DNA from: Thermoplasmata archaeon
GTDB lineage: Archaea > Thermoplasmatota > Thermoplasmata > RBG-16-68-12 > SOIM01
Direction: 5' to 3'
Assembly: GCA_023140195.1 (NCBI GenBank)
Contig: JAGLME010000001.1
Location: forward strand, 1 to 64,000
Length of the DNA: 64,000 nt
Below the pieces are notes generated by a model. The model was not told where the DNA came from, made no database searches, and saw only the letters and a list, made by a program, of their open reading frames with translations. Made by a program: the position numbers and the translations under genes. Below, in pieces: positions 8,914 through 17,844 of the stretch; the stretch's first letter is position 1; the number at the start of each line of letters is the position of its first letter.

Positions 8914-8929
8914 TTCAAGTATACTTGAA
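8914..8929. promoter_or_regulatory. perfect 16-bp palindrome between divergent genes
   Basis: TTCAAGTATACTTGAA is a perfect palindrome midway between the operon start at 8874 and the regulator start at 8985. A further AAGTATA lies at 8890-8896, 27 bases from the same heptamer inside the palindrome. The central GTATAC could also act as a two-way TATA element: a start about 26 bases either side leaves short leaders with good ribosome-binding sites for both genes. It is the natural candidate operator for the adjacent winged-helix protein. Confidence 0.65.
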
Positions 8930-8984
8930 TGCAGTAAAATAGACTTGCAATTACTTAAACCTTCGTCTATGGCCGGTGAGGCAA

Positions 8985-9779
8985 ATGAAGTTGTTGCGCG
9001 ATTTGAAGGAAACGACCAAGCTCCTGATACTCTTGGAGATAGTGAATGTGCGGCCCAGGGCACTGCAGACGATATCCTCCAAACTGGGCATTACCGTTCA
9101 GGGCATGTCCGATTACGTCAGGGGCATGACGGAAGAGGAACTGGTCAAGAAGATAAGTGGAGAATATCGGGCCACTAAGAAGGGCGTGGAGTTGTTGGAA
9201 AGCCGGATGTTCGAACTGAAGGAGTTCGTGGACTCATCCATAAAACAACTGGAGATTATCGATGTGTGTGGTGCCATTGCCGGGAACGATATAAGGGAAG
9301 GTGAGGAGGTCGGGCTGTTCATGGAAGATGGGGTGCTCGTGGCTTACTCTGGCCGGGACTCTCCTTCCAGGGGCATCGCGATGAACGATTCCCGGAAAGG
9401 AGAGGATGTGGCCGTGAAGGATCCGAGCGGGATGGTGTCACTCAGGCCTGGCAGGATAACAGTCCTTCAGATTCCCTCTCTTCAAGATGGGGGAACACAC
9501 AAGGTCTCAATCACGGACGCAAGAAAGGTGCTCAAAGGACTTCAGTACGACAGAGCGGCAATTATGGACGTTGTCTCCCGTGCTTTGCTGAATGCACTGG
9601 ACATCAAGCCGGACTTCGATTTCGCTCCCCTTCCATCTTCCTTTGAAGCCGCGCAGAAGGGCATGGACGTGGTTATCATTGCATCGGGGGAAACTGTGCC
9701 GGTGGTCATTTCGGAATTGGAGGCGGAGAACAGAAGGCTGGAGGACCCGATCCAGTACGAAGTGAAGACCTTGGCTTAG
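8985..9779 (+). CDS. winged-helix transcriptional regulator with ligand-type C-terminal region
   Basis: About 264 residues from ATG 8985, which is preceded by GGTGAGG; a GTG at 8976 is an alternative. Residues 1-65 form a winged helix-turn-helix (LGITVQGMSDYVRGMTEEEL as the recognition region). A helical linker comes next (about 70-92). Then there is a beta-rich domain (about 95-180) and an alpha/beta segment including DVVIIASGETVPVVISELE. The C-terminal half probably senses a ligand or dimerises; I cannot name its family with confidence. It is divergent from the DUF4430/PQQ/S-component operon, so local control of that operon and of itself is the simplest model. Confidence 0.75.
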   Translation: MKLLRDLKETTKLLILLEIVNVRPRALQTISSKLGITVQGMSDYVRGMTEEELVKKISGEYRATKKGVELLESRMFELKEFVDSSIKQLEIIDVCGAIAGNDIREGEEVGLFMEDGVLVAYSGRDSPSRGIAMNDSRKGEDVAVKDPSGMVSLRPGRITVLQIPSLQDGGTHKVSITDARKVLKGLQYDRAAIMDVVSRALLNALDIKPDFDFAPLPSSFEAAQKGMDVVIIASGETVPVVISELEAENRRLEDPIQYEVKTLA

Positions 9780-9809
9780 ACCTTGGACTCGTGAACAGTG
9801 CACAAAAGG

Positions 9810-9820
9810 TTATATTATAC
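9810..9820 (+). promoter_or_regulatory. TATA-like box of glmU-glmS
   Basis: TTATATTATAC preceded by purine-rich CAAAAGG (BRE-like) lies about 30 bases before the glmU ATG. This implies a leader of only a few bases. Confidence 0.6.
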
Positions 9821-9845
9821 ATCATAATCTGTTCATCGTGGTCTT

Positions 9846-11036
9846 ATGAAAGCTGTTATTCTGGCCGCTGGAAAGGGTACCAGGCTCGACCCGTTCACGG
9901 TATCGCAACCCAAGGTTATGATAGACGTGGCCAATCGCCCCATCCTGGAGTATGTGGTGGAATCCCTTGTAAAGAACGCCATCAGGGACATCGTCATGGT
10001 CGTCGGCTACAAGAAGGAGAAGATCATGAGCCACTTCGAGGACGGGGGAGATTTCGATGCGCACATTGAATACGTTACGCAGGGCAAGCAGCTGGGGACC
10101 GCACACGCCCTCTACGCTGCAAAGGACCTGATGGATGAAGAGTTCATCATGCTCCCGGGGGACAACATCATAGACCCCACCACCATCGCTGACCTGCTGG
10201 AGAAGAAAAAGGGAGTATCAATCGTCATCACCGAGAGCGAACATCCTTCGAAGTACGGCGTTGTGGAGCTCTCCAAGGGCGTCATCAAGGAGTACGTCGA
10301 AAAGCCAGTCGAGGAAGTGGGGAATCTCATCAGCACCGCAATCTGCAGTTTCCAACCATCCATATTCGACACTCTGGGTCCTCTGATGGACGAGGGGAAG
10401 TACGATTTTACCGATCTGATACAGACCGTGGTCGCCAAGGAGACCGTGCAGGGCATCTTCACTTCAGGTATGTGGGCAGACGCTGTATATCCGTGGGACC
10501 TGCTGAAGGTCAACTCACTGGCGCTCAACAGGATAACGGGGGAGAAGGCCGGGACGGTGGAGAGGGGCGCCACTATTAACGGGCCAGTCTCGGTTGGGGA
10601 AGGTTCGGTCATCAAGTCAGGCAGCTACATCGCAGGGCCAGTTGTGATAGGGAAAGGTTGTGAGATCGGGCCAAATGTCACCATCAACCCGTCCACCAGC
10701 ATAGGGCACAACGTCAGGATCGCGCCATTCAGCCTGGTCGAGCACAGCGTGGTCATGAGCGATACCGGCTTGGGACCCCATTCATACCTCTCAAACTCGG
10801 TCATCGGACCTGGATGCCAGTTCTCTTCAAGGTTCACCGCCAGCAGCGGACCGACCATTTTCATTCTGGAAGGAGAACAGCATGAACTAGCGAGCGTGGG
10901 CACGTTCATAGGAGAGGATTCTGTCATAGACAGCGGCGTGGTGGCGGAGCCTGGTTCCATAATCGGAGCCAGTTCCAGGGTTCAATCCCAGGCCGTTCTG
11001 AGCGGGAAGCTTCCCAACAAGAGCATAGTGATCTAG
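9846..11036 (+). CDS. glmU: bifunctional sugar-1-phosphate nucleotidylyltransferase/acetyltransferase
   Basis: The 396-residue enzyme has an N-terminal nucleotidyltransferase fold starting MKAVILAAGKGTRLDPFT, with the GxGTRL signature and the PK lysine at about residue 23. From about residue 245 to the end it is a left-handed beta-helix of hexapeptide repeats (GPVVIGKGCEIGPNVTI and similar). This is the archaeal GlmU architecture: acetylation of glucosamine-1-phosphate and transfer to UTP, giving UDP-N-acetylglucosamine in the cytoplasm. It ends one base before glmS begins, so the two form an operon supplying UDP-GlcNAc, for example for glycosylating the abundant surface proteins encoded further along. 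Archaeal paralogues that act on glucose-1-phosphate exist, but the glmS neighbour favours GlmU. Confidence 0.9.
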   Translation: MKAVILAAGKGTRLDPFTVSQPKVMIDVANRPILEYVVESLVKNAIRDIVMVVGYKKEKIMSHFEDGGDFDAHIEYVTQGKQLGTAHALYAAKDLMDEEFIMLPGDNIIDPTTIADLLEKKKGVSIVITESEHPSKYGVVELSKGVIKEYVEKPVEEVGNLISTAICSFQPSIFDTLGPLMDEGKYDFTDLIQTVVAKETVQGIFTSGMWADAVYPWDLLKVNSLALNRITGEKAGTVERGATINGPVSVGEGSVIKSGSYIAGPVVIGKGCEIGPNVTINPSTSIGHNVRIAPFSLVEHSVVMSDTGLGPHSYLSNSVIGPGCQFSSRFTASSGPTIFILEGEQHELASVGTFIGEDSVIDSGVVAEPGSIIGASSRVQSQAVLSGKLPNKSIVI

Positions 11037-11037
11037 C

Positions 11038-12834
11038 ATGTGTGGCATTGTGGGGTATACGGGTCATCGAAGGGCCCAACCGATTCTTCTCAACTCCCTC
11101 AAAAAGCTGGAGTACAGGGGATACGATTCTGCAGGGGTGGCGATCATTGACAAAGAGATGGTCATCCACAAGGACAAGGGTGAGATCGCCGTACTGGAGG
11201 GACACCTTCCGAAGATCGAAGGCTCTGTCGGGATAGCACATACCCGGTGGGCGACGCACGGCAAGCCAAGCCAGACCAACGCACACCCGTTCACTGACTG
11301 TAAGAAGATGATTGCGCTGATCCACAACGGTATCGTGGAGAACTATCTCGATATCAAGGAGAAGCTGCTGGAAGAAGGCCACGAGTTCAAATCCGATACG
11401 GACACCGAGGTCGTCGTCCATCTCTTGGAGAAGTACTATGAGGGCGACCTGGAGAAGGCCATGCTGAAGACCCTCAAGGAGATCGAGGGATCCTACGCAT
11501 TCGTGGCCATCAGCGTCGAGGAGAAGGACAAGATAGTGGTTGCCAGGAAAGAGAGCCCATTGATCTTGGGCAAGGGGAACGACGAGAACTTCATCGCTTC
11601 AGACATTCCAGCCCTTCTCAAGGAGACCAATAAGGTCACTAATCTGCACGACGGAGAAGTGGCCACCATCACACCCAGGTCCATAAAGGTCGTCGATCTG
11701 GAAGGGAACGAGATCTCAAAGGAATGGAAGACCATTACCTGGAACATCGAGGACGCTCAGAAGGGCGGTTACGAGCACTTCATGTTGAAGGAGATCTACG
11801 AGGCACCGAACACGATCCACAATACGATTCTAGGCAGGGTGTCTGCTCTGGACCTGGGTCCGCCGTTGGGTGATGATTTCTCGGCCATCAAGATGGTCGC
11901 ATGCGGGACCTCCTACTACGCCGCCATGGCGGGGAAGTACATTCTTGAGGAGATCGCAGGGATCCCCACCACGGTTGAATTGGCATCCGAATACCGGTAC
12001 TCCTCCCGGGCCCACGAGAGGCCTTTGACGATTCTTATCAGCCAGAGCGGGGAGACGCTGGACACCTTGGGAGCCGCCAGAGAGGCGAAGCAGAGGGGAT
12101 GTCCTCTCCTAGCCATCACCAACTACATGGGCAGTTCACTGGCAAGGACGGTCGGAGAGAACAGGGTATTCTACACCAGAGCGGGGATAGAGATCGGGGT
12201 CGCCGCCACCAAGACCTTTGTCGCCCAACTCATCGCGCTTTATCTTATTGCTCTTCAACTGGCTCAGGAGAGGCACACCAAGAACTCGGACGAGATCAGG
12301 AGAATGCTGGATGAGATGCGCACTTTGCCCAGGGTCGCATGGAAGGTCCTGGGGATGGGTCCGGAGATACGTGAACTCGCGGAGAAGTACCACGACGTGA
12401 AGGACGCGTTCATTCTGGGTCGAGGACTGAACTATCCGATTGCACTGGAAGGCGCATTGAAACTGAAGGAGATCTCTTACATTCATGCAGAAGGGTTCGC
12501 CGCTGGAGAACTGAAACACGGGCCCCTGGCCTTGATGTCGGAGGAAGCTGTCGTTCTGGCGGTAGCGGTACAGGACCACACGTACAAGAAGATCCTCGGC
12601 AACATCCGAGAGGTCAACGCCAGAGGGTCGCCCGTCGTCGGCATTGGATACGAGGGCGACGATAACCTGCGGAAGTTCGTCGATGACCTGATTCTTCTCC
12701 CCAAGGTGTCAAACATATTCTCTGCCATCCCTGTTGTCCTGGCCTTCCAGCTCTTCGCTTACTACGTTGCCAAGGAGAGGGGATGCGAGATAGATAAGCC
12801 CAGGCATTTGGCGAAAACGGTAACGGTCGAATAG
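11038..12834 (+). CDS. glmS: glutamine-fructose-6-phosphate aminotransferase
   Basis: The 598-residue protein begins MCGIVGYTGHRRAQP, with the N-terminal nucleophile Cys2 of class II glutamine amidotransferases. HTRWATHGKP and NAHPF confirm that domain (about residues 1-220). Two SIS sugar-isomerase domains follow (about 280-420 and 450-590), with SQSGETLDT, the GVAATKTF segment and the C-terminal KPRHLAKTVTVE. It makes glucosamine-6-phosphate from fructose-6-phosphate and glutamine. Its ATG follows the glmU stop by one base. Length is normal for the family. Confidence 0.96.
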   Translation: MCGIVGYTGHRRAQPILLNSLKKLEYRGYDSAGVAIIDKEMVIHKDKGEIAVLEGHLPKIEGSVGIAHTRWATHGKPSQTNAHPFTDCKKMIALIHNGIVENYLDIKEKLLEEGHEFKSDTDTEVVVHLLEKYYEGDLEKAMLKTLKEIEGSYAFVAISVEEKDKIVVARKESPLILGKGNDENFIASDIPALLKETNKVTNLHDGEVATITPRSIKVVDLEGNEISKEWKTITWNIEDAQKGGYEHFMLKEIYEAPNTIHNTILGRVSALDLGPPLGDDFSAIKMVACGTSYYAAMAGKYILEEIAGIPTTVELASEYRYSSRAHERPLTILISQSGETLDTLGAAREAKQRGCPLLAITNYMGSSLARTVGENRVFYTRAGIEIGVAATKTFVAQLIALYLIALQLAQERHTKNSDEIRRMLDEMRTLPRVAWKVLGMGPEIRELAEKYHDVKDAFILGRGLNYPIALEGALKLKEISYIHAEGFAAGELKHGPLALMSEEAVVLAVAVQDHTYKKILGNIREVNARGSPVVGIGYEGDDNLRKFVDDLILLPKVSNIFSAIPVVLAFQLFAYYVAKERGCEIDKPRHLAKTVTVE

Positions 12835-12869
12835 AAAACGTTATCTCATATCTGTTTTATCAGTGCCCA

Positions 12870-14120
12870 ATGGTCGAAAGGCCGAGAGGAACGAGGGACT
12901 TCTCCCCCAAAGAGATGGAGAAGAGGCGTTACGTCGAGGACGTCATACGAAAGGTCAGCGACAGCTTTGGCTTCAGGGAGATATCCACCCCCACCTTCGA
13001 GAGGTCCGAGCTCTTCATCATGCGCTCCGGCCCGGAAGTGGTCGACCAGATGTACGTGTTCAAGGACAAGGGCGACAGGGAACTGGCCTTGCGTCCCGAA
13101 TTGACTGCGTCAGTGATGAGGTTCTTCGTTGACAAGCTGAAGAATTATCCAAAGCCGCTGAAGATCTACTACTTGGGTCCATGTTTCAGGTATGAGAGGC
13201 CTCAGAAGGGTAGATACAGGGAGTTCTTCCAGTACGGTGCGGAACTCGTGGGCGGCGGTTCCCTTGATTCAGATGTGGAGATGGTCAACCTTGCGATCAA
13301 TGTTGTGAAGCGGCTCGGGATCAAGAGCTTCCAGCTGAGGCTGGGCAACATCGGGATTCTTAGGAAGTTGCTCGAAGGTTCTTCGGATGTGAACGAGTGC
13401 CTGAAGTTCATTACTACAGGGAAGTTCGATGATTTGAGCAGCCGTTTGGCGGCAGACGGACTCTCGGACAAAGAGGATGCGATTCTATCACTGGCAAAGC
13501 TAAAAGGACATGATATACTGCAGCAGGTCAAGGAACTCGTCGTGAATGATGCCCTGGAAGAGGCACTGTACTTAGAGTCTCTGGGAAAGGCTTTGACTGG
13601 CTACGTTACTGACGACATCCAATTCGAACCAGCAATGGTCAGAGGTCTGGACTATTATACGGGAATGGTGTTCGAGATTGACTGCTGGGAGCTGGGTGCG
13701 GAGAGGCAGATTTGCGGTGGAGGTTCCTATTCATTGGCGGACGTTCTGGGCGGCGAACGAATCTTCTCGACCGGTTTTGCGTTCGGCCTTGACAGGATGG
13801 TCCTCGTGTTGGAGGAGGAAGAGTTCTCATTCCCCAGCAAGGCGGTTGAGGTTTATGTGATCCCCATCGGTGAAGCGATGAGGGAGAACGCAAGGGGGGT
13901 ACTGAAGACCCTCAGGGAGAACGGCATCTCATCGGACGTGGACCTGATCGGCAGGGGCCCTTCCAAGAACCTGGACTACGCCAATTCGATGGGTGCCAAG
14001 AAGGTCGTTTTCGTGGGAGAAGATGAGTGGTCGAAGAGCTCAGTGAGCGTCAAGAACATGGAGACCGGGGAACAGACGGACGTGCTGGTGGATCAGCTCG
14101 TTGATGTTCTATCCAAGTGA
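12870..14120 (+). CDS. hisS: histidyl-tRNA synthetase
   Basis: The 416-residue class II synthetase begins MVERPRGTRDFSPKEMEKR. Motif 2 is visible as FRYERPQKGRYREFFQYGAE. The histidine-binding signature is MVRGLDYYTGMVFE, and motif 3 is FAFGLDRMVLV. The C-terminal anticodon-binding domain spans about residues 325-415. It charges tRNA-His. The start follows glmS by 35 bases with no obvious ribosome-binding site, so it may have its own leaderless transcript or be read through from glmS. It converges on tRNA-Asp. Confidence 0.96.
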   Translation: MVERPRGTRDFSPKEMEKRRYVEDVIRKVSDSFGFREISTPTFERSELFIMRSGPEVVDQMYVFKDKGDRELALRPELTASVMRFFVDKLKNYPKPLKIYYLGPCFRYERPQKGRYREFFQYGAELVGGGSLDSDVEMVNLAINVVKRLGIKSFQLRLGNIGILRKLLEGSSDVNECLKFITTGKFDDLSSRLAADGLSDKEDAILSLAKLKGHDILQQVKELVVNDALEEALYLESLGKALTGYVTDDIQFEPAMVRGLDYYTGMVFEIDCWELGAERQICGGGSYSLADVLGGERIFSTGFAFGLDRMVLVLEEEEFSFPSKAVEVYVIPIGEAMRENARGVLKTLRENGISSDVDLIGRGPSKNLDYANSMGAKKVVFVGEDEWSKSSVSVKNMETGEQTDVLVDQLVDVLSK

Positions 14121-14129
14121 AAAGGGAAC

Positions 14130-14205
14130 TGGCGCCCCCAACGGAATTTGAATCCGTGTCCCGAGCTCGACAGGCTCGGATGATAGGCCACTACACCATG
14201 GGGGC
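14130..14205 (-). tRNA. tRNA-Asp (GUC)
   Basis: On the minus strand from 14205 the sequence folds with acceptor GCCCCCA paired to TGGGGGC, discriminator G and an encoded CCA at 14132-14130. The anticodon stem CGAGC/GCTCG encloses loop CTGTCGA with anticodon GTC, giving aspartate. The T loop TTCAAAT is standard. It is complete and lies nine bases past the convergent hisS gene. Confidence 0.95.
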
Positions 14206-14246
14206 GGATTGCGGGTTATGGACTAACGGATTAGATAACCTTTGCG

Positions 14247-14254
14247 CTATATAG
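14247..14254 (-). promoter_or_regulatory. TATA-like box of tRNA-Asp
   Basis: CTATATAG lies about 45 bases before the mature tRNA 5' end on the minus strand. This would leave a short 5' leader to be removed by RNase P. Confidence 0.5.
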
Positions 14255-14281
14255 AATTTTGTGGATTGAGATTCCTGATGA

Positions 14282-14809
14282 TCATTCCGGAGGTGAGAGT
14301 ACCTTATGCCCTTCAGGCATTTTGAGCTCCCTATAGGCGTATATCATCACGATAAGGCCGAAGATTGCCAGAAGTGTTGCGAACATGGGGATGAATGTGT
14401 CATACAGGGGATTGCCGCAGGAGTAACACTCTGATGCAAAGTGCACGAATGTCCCCGTTCTTATTATCCACACGTACAACATCATCACGACAGAAAGCAC
14501 GATCATGCTCAACGAGAATGAGAAAAGGATCTTGAACCTGGTCAACCCTGGATGGAGTATCTGCCTTCCTTTCCTGCTCAGGGAATAGTACTTCCACTTC
14601 CTGCCTTCGTCCGCCTTACTTACCAACTGCGTCGATTCCAGTTTGGCAAGGTGTTCCTTCAAGGTGGGCTTGGAAAGATTCAGCTCTCGGGACAGATCGG
14701 AAAGGGTCATTCTCTTCTCATCCAATGCCTTGAGAATTCTACCTCTTGCTTCCGAGGACAAAGCCTTCATACTCTCGGTGTCCAGAGTGACTGATCCCTC
14801 TTCCTGCAT
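14282..14809 (-). CDS. membrane-bound ArsR-like winged-helix regulator
   Basis: The 175-residue protein has an N-terminal winged helix (about residues 12-80). MTLSDLSRELNLSKPTLKEH forms the helix-turn-helix and GRKWKYYSLSRKG the wing. Two transmembrane helices follow (about 93-117 and 138-160), separated by a short extracellular loop with two cysteines in SECYSCGNP. The topology puts the DNA-binding domain in the cytoplasm and leaves a loop outside that could form a disulphide or bind metal. Such one-component membrane regulators are common in Thermoplasmatota. The target is unknown; the gene stands alone. Confidence 0.75.
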   Translation of the reverse strand: MQEEGSVTLDTESMKALSSEARGRILKALDEKRMTLSDLSRELNLSKPTLKEHLAKLESTQLVSKADEGRKWKYYSLSRKGRQILHPGLTRFKILFSFSLSMIVLSVVMMLYVWIIRTGTFVHFASECYSCGNPLYDTFIPMFATLLAIFGLIVMIYAYRELKMPEGHKVLSPPE

Positions 14810-14904
14810 CCGTTTCCCATCTGAGTTTTCGATATTTAAAGGATTCTGAATTGTTAGTGTGTTACCTAACGATTTGGAAGTTCTATAATATCCACTGCAC
14901 GATA

Positions 14905-15285
14905 ATGTCCAATATGCCTAATGACGTATCCGATTCCCAGGTTTCGGACGAGGAATTTCGCGGCAGTCCTCAGGCCCAGAGACGCGTGACCGTTCAATCT
15001 GGTGGGTCCCCAAGCATACCTAAGAAGTTCTTTGTCATTTGCTCCGTTGGCATTCTTTTGATGATGGCAGGCCCCTTGGCATTTCTGTGGGTTGGATGGT
15101 TTCTCGTATATATCGGCGGCCTGATATTGGCCCTTGGTTTTCTCGCAACTGGTTTCCTGGCCAAGAGAATCAGTCAAAACACGCGTTTGGGTCTCATCCT
15201 GGGGGCGGCCATGATTGTAGGGTTTGTATTCTGGTTCTTTCAGATCCTTGTGTATGAATGGTGCGGTAGGTACCGGATATGGTAG
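14905..15285 (+). CDS. hypothetical membrane protein
   Basis: About 126 residues from ATG 14905 (MSNMPNDVSDSQ). A longer in-frame start at 14851 is less likely, since it adds an unrelated segment overlapping the promoter region of the divergent regulator. A disordered acidic N-terminus of about 45 residues precedes three hydrophobic segments at about residues 46-65, 68-90 and 98-118. I do not recognise a family. It is divergent from the membrane-bound winged-helix gene, which could control it. Confidence 0.6.
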   Translation: MSNMPNDVSDSQVSDEEFRGSPQAQRRVTVQSGGSPSIPKKFFVICSVGILLMMAGPLAFLWVGWFLVYIGGLILALGFLATGFLAKRISQNTRLGLILGAAMIVGFVFWFFQILVYEWCGRYRIW

Positions 15286-15294
15286 TCAAGGCGA

Positions 15295-15939
15295 CTACTT
15301 CGGCACTTTCTCCCAATCTTCCAAGAACCTCTTTAAACCAACATCAGTAAGCGTGTGCTTAACCATCTTCTCCAGAACACCTGCAGGCACTGTCGCTATG
15401 TGAGCCCCAATCATGGCCGACTCCACAACATGTACCGGATGCCTAACGCTTGCTACAATCACTTCCGACTCAAAATCATAGTTCTCTATCATCTGGACTA
15501 TCTCAGAGACCACTTCCATCCCATCTCCGCCCTGGTCATCTATCCTGCCCACGAACGGACTTATGTACGATGCCCCGGCCTTGCATGCTAGCAATGCCTG
15601 GTTGCACGAGAAGACGAGAGTTGCATTTGTCCTGATACCTTCCGCCTTAAGAACCTTGATGGCTTTCAAACCCTCCGGAATTATCGGGACCTTGATGACG
15701 ATGTTCTTGTGGATCTTGGATATCTCCCTCGCTTCGGCGATCATCCCTTCGGCGTCTGTGGAGATGACCTCAGCGCTAATGGGTCCGTCCACTATCGCGC
15801 AGATCTCCTGAACGACCTCTTCGAACTTCCTGCCTTCCATCGCTATGAGCGTGGGGTTTGTGGTAACACCATCGACCACTCCCCAGCCGGCCATCTCCCT
15901 GATCTTCTCAACATTCGCGGTATCAAGAAATATCTTCAT
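15295..15939 (-). CDS. transaldolase of the TalC/fructose-6-phosphate aldolase family
   Basis: The 214-residue protein starts [16 protein letters not shown] with GGGAGG upstream of ATG 15939. It is the short single-domain TIM-barrel transaldolase form. [15 protein letters not shown] carries the Schiff-base lysine, and [14 protein letters not shown] is a family signature. It lies directly after the two transketolase genes and overlaps none of them (4-base gap), so the three form an operon for the non-oxidative pentose phosphate pathway. Short members of this family can be transaldolase or fructose-6-phosphate aldolase. The transketolase context favours transaldolase. Confidence 0.93.
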   Translation of the reverse strand: MKIFLDTANVEKIREMAGWGVVDGVTTNPTLIAMEGRKFEEVVQEICAIVDGPISAEVISTDAEGMIAEAREISKIHKNIVIKVPIIPEGLKAIKVLKAEGIRTNATLVFSCNQALLACKAGASYISPFVGRIDDQGGDGMEVVSEIVQMIENYDFESEVIVASVRHPVHVVESAMIGAHIATVPAGVLEKMVKHTLTDVGLKRFLEDWEKVPK

Positions 15940-15943
15940 CCTT

Positions 15944-16900
15944 CTACCTCCCTTTCCTGCCAAGAACGTCATGTGCAGCTTCAATTATGTTCTCCGCGGT
16001 GAGACCATACTTCTCCATCAGTTCGTCCGAATCACCGCTCTGGCCGAACACGTCTGGAATGCCCACTCTCTTCATGGGTACGTGAGCGTTCTCCACCAGG
16101 CACATCGCCACGGCGCTACCCATGCCGACGATCGAGCTGTGTTCCTCAGCGGTCACAACGCCTCCGGTCTCACGGGCAGCTTTCACAATCGTCTTGGTAT
16201 CGATCGGCTTGATGGTGCTCAGGTTGATCACCCTGGCCGAGATCTTGTGCTTCTTCAGTTCGTGTGCGGCCAGCATGCATCTTGAGACCATTATTCCAGT
16301 CCCGATGAGACAGACATCGTCGCCGTCCTTCAGCAGTGTTGCCTTGCCGATCTTGAACTTGCCCTTGCTGTTGGTGATCGTGGGTATGTTGGCTCTCCCC
16401 ATCCTGACGTATACCGGACCGACGTAGTCGGCCACTGTTTTGATTGCCCTGTAAGTTTCGGGTGCATCCGCCGGAACTATCACCGTCATATTGGGCAGGG
16501 CCCTCATCAATGCCAGGTCTTCCACTATCTGATGGGTCGCACCGTCACCCCCGACGGTAATGCCAGCGTGTGTTGCGATGATCTTCACGTTGAGCTTCGG
16601 ATATGCGATGGACTGCCTGATCTGGTCGTAGACCCTTCCAGTCCCAAATGCAGCGAACGTGCTAGCGAACGCAGTCTTTCCGCATGCTGCCAGCCCGGCA
16701 GCTATGCTCATCATGTTCTGCTCCGCGATCCCGACGTTGAAATGTCTTTCAGGAAAATCCTTTGCGAAAAGCGATGTCTTCACCGAGGACGACAGGTCCG
16801 CGCTCAACACGACTATGTCCTTACGTTTCTTACCGAGCTCCACGAGCGCCTTGGCCCAGTACTCCCTCTGGCTCTCCAGCTTGAAGTCCTTGAGGTTCAT
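15944..16900 (-). CDS. transketolase, C-terminal subunit
   Basis: About 318 residues from ATG 16900 ([17 protein letters not shown]). It contains the pyrimidine-binding domain with the catalytic glutamate region [18 protein letters not shown] (about residues 55-75), the [15 protein letters not shown] loop, and a C-terminal transketolase domain. Its ATG overlaps the stop of the N-terminal subunit by ATGA, the usual arrangement of split archaeal transketolases. Together the subunits transfer two-carbon units between ketose and aldose phosphates using thiamine diphosphate. Confidence 0.95.
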   Translation of the reverse strand: MNLKDFKLESQREYWAKALVELGKKRKDIVVLSADLSSSVKTSLFAKDFPERHFNVGIAEQNMMSIAAGLAACGKTAFASTFAAFGTGRVYDQIRQSIAYPKLNVKIIATHAGITVGGDGATHQIVEDLALMRALPNMTVIVPADAPETYRAIKTVADYVGPVYVRMGRANIPTITNSKGKFKIGKATLLKDGDDVCLIGTGIMVSRCMLAAHELKKHKISARVINLSTIKPIDTKTIVKAARETGGVVTAEEHSSIVGMGSAVAMCLVENAHVPMKRVGIPDVFGQSGDSDELMEKYGLTAENIIEAAHDVLGRKGR

Positions 16901-17733
16901 GCCTTTCCCCCCAGTTCCTCCATCGCCTGTTCGTACTCCTCCTTGGTGGGCGCCTTGCCGTGGAAGCTCACCGCACCCTCCATGTAGCTGACCCCCTTGC
17001 CCTTGAGCGTGTGCGCAATTATCAGATTGGGTCTGCCTTTCACATCCTTGGATTTCTCCAGCGCCCTCAGTATATCCTTGAAATCGTGACCATTGATCTC
17101 GGTGACGTGCCAGCCGAACGCCTTCCACTTGTCCGCCAAGGGCTCGACGGACATGATATGTGCCGTCGGACCGTCCAGCTGGAGCATGTTCCTGTCCACT
17201 ATCGCTGTGAGGTTGTCAACATGGAAATGAGACGCGGCCATCGCGGCCTCCCAGGTCTGCCCGCAGTCCAGTTCACCGTCGCCGATCATTACGTACACGT
17301 GGTACAGTTTCCTGTCGAGTCTTGCGGCCAAGGCCATGCCCACTCCCATAGAAAGGCCCTGCCCCTCTGAACCGGTGGATGCCTCAACTCCCGGGCAAGC
17401 TCTCATATCAGGATGCCCCTGGAGCCTGCTGCCGAGTTTCCTCAGAGTGTCCAGTTCTTCGACGGGAATGTAACCCTTCTCAGCCAATGTGGCGTACCAA
17501 GTCGGACAACCGTGCCCCTTGCTGAGTATGAACCTGTCCCTGTCGGGCCAATCGGGTTTCTTGGGGTCGATGTTCATCACGTGAAAATACAGAGCAACGA
17601 TGACCTCTACGGCAGAGAGAGAGCCACCTGGATGACCCGAACCGGCGAGGTAGATCATTCGGACGACATGTTGCCTTATGAGATTCGCTTTTCTTTCCAG
17701 TTTGCTGATGAGCCTCTTGTCGTAGACGGCCAT
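16897..17733 (-). CDS. transketolase, N-terminal subunit
   Basis: About 278 residues. ATG 17733 (MAVYDKRLISKLERKA) is preferred over 17757 because GGGGAGG sits seven bases upstream. The thiamine diphosphate-binding motif is visible as GDGELDCGQTWEAAMAA, ending at IVDRN. SGHPGGSLSAVEV and SKGHGCPTWY are substrate-site signatures. It forms the first gene of the transketolase-transaldolase operon, divergent from ribulose-phosphate epimerase. Confidence 0.95.
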   Translation of the reverse strand: MAVYDKRLISKLERKANLIRQHVVRMIYLAGSGHPGGSLSAVEVIVALYFHVMNIDPKKPDWPDRDRFILSKGHGCPTWYATLAEKGYIPVEELDTLRKLGSRLQGHPDMRACPGVEASTGSEGQGLSMGVGMALAARLDRKLYHVYVMIGDGELDCGQTWEAAMAASHFHVDNLTAIVDRNMLQLDGPTAHIMSVEPLADKWKAFGWHVTEINGHDFKDILRALEKSKDVKGRPNLIIAHTLKGKGVSYMEGAVSFHGKAPTKEEYEQAMEELGGKA

Positions 17734-17779
17734 GGAAATGCCTCCCCTCCGGCCCAATTTAATAACGGCTGAGGTAATG

Positions 17780-17799
17780 ACCTTAAACTAATTAAAGGT
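17780..17799. promoter_or_regulatory. imperfect inverted repeat between divergent pentose phosphate genes
   Basis: ACCTT and AAGGT arms enclose ten AT-rich bases (AAACTAATTA) in the shared upstream region of transketolase and rpe. It may combine the transketolase TATA element with a shared operator, which would let one protein control both directions. Confidence 0.4.
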
Positions 17800-17815
17800 T
17801 GCAAATCGAAAATGA

Positions 17816-17823
17816 CTTTATAC
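17816..17823 (+). promoter_or_regulatory. TATA-like box of rpe
   Basis: CTTTATAC with the purine-rich CGAAAATG upstream is centred 26 bases before ATG 17845. This predicts a leaderless rpe message. Confidence 0.6.
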
Positions 17824-17844
17824 GGCGGTCGCATTTTGGACTCG

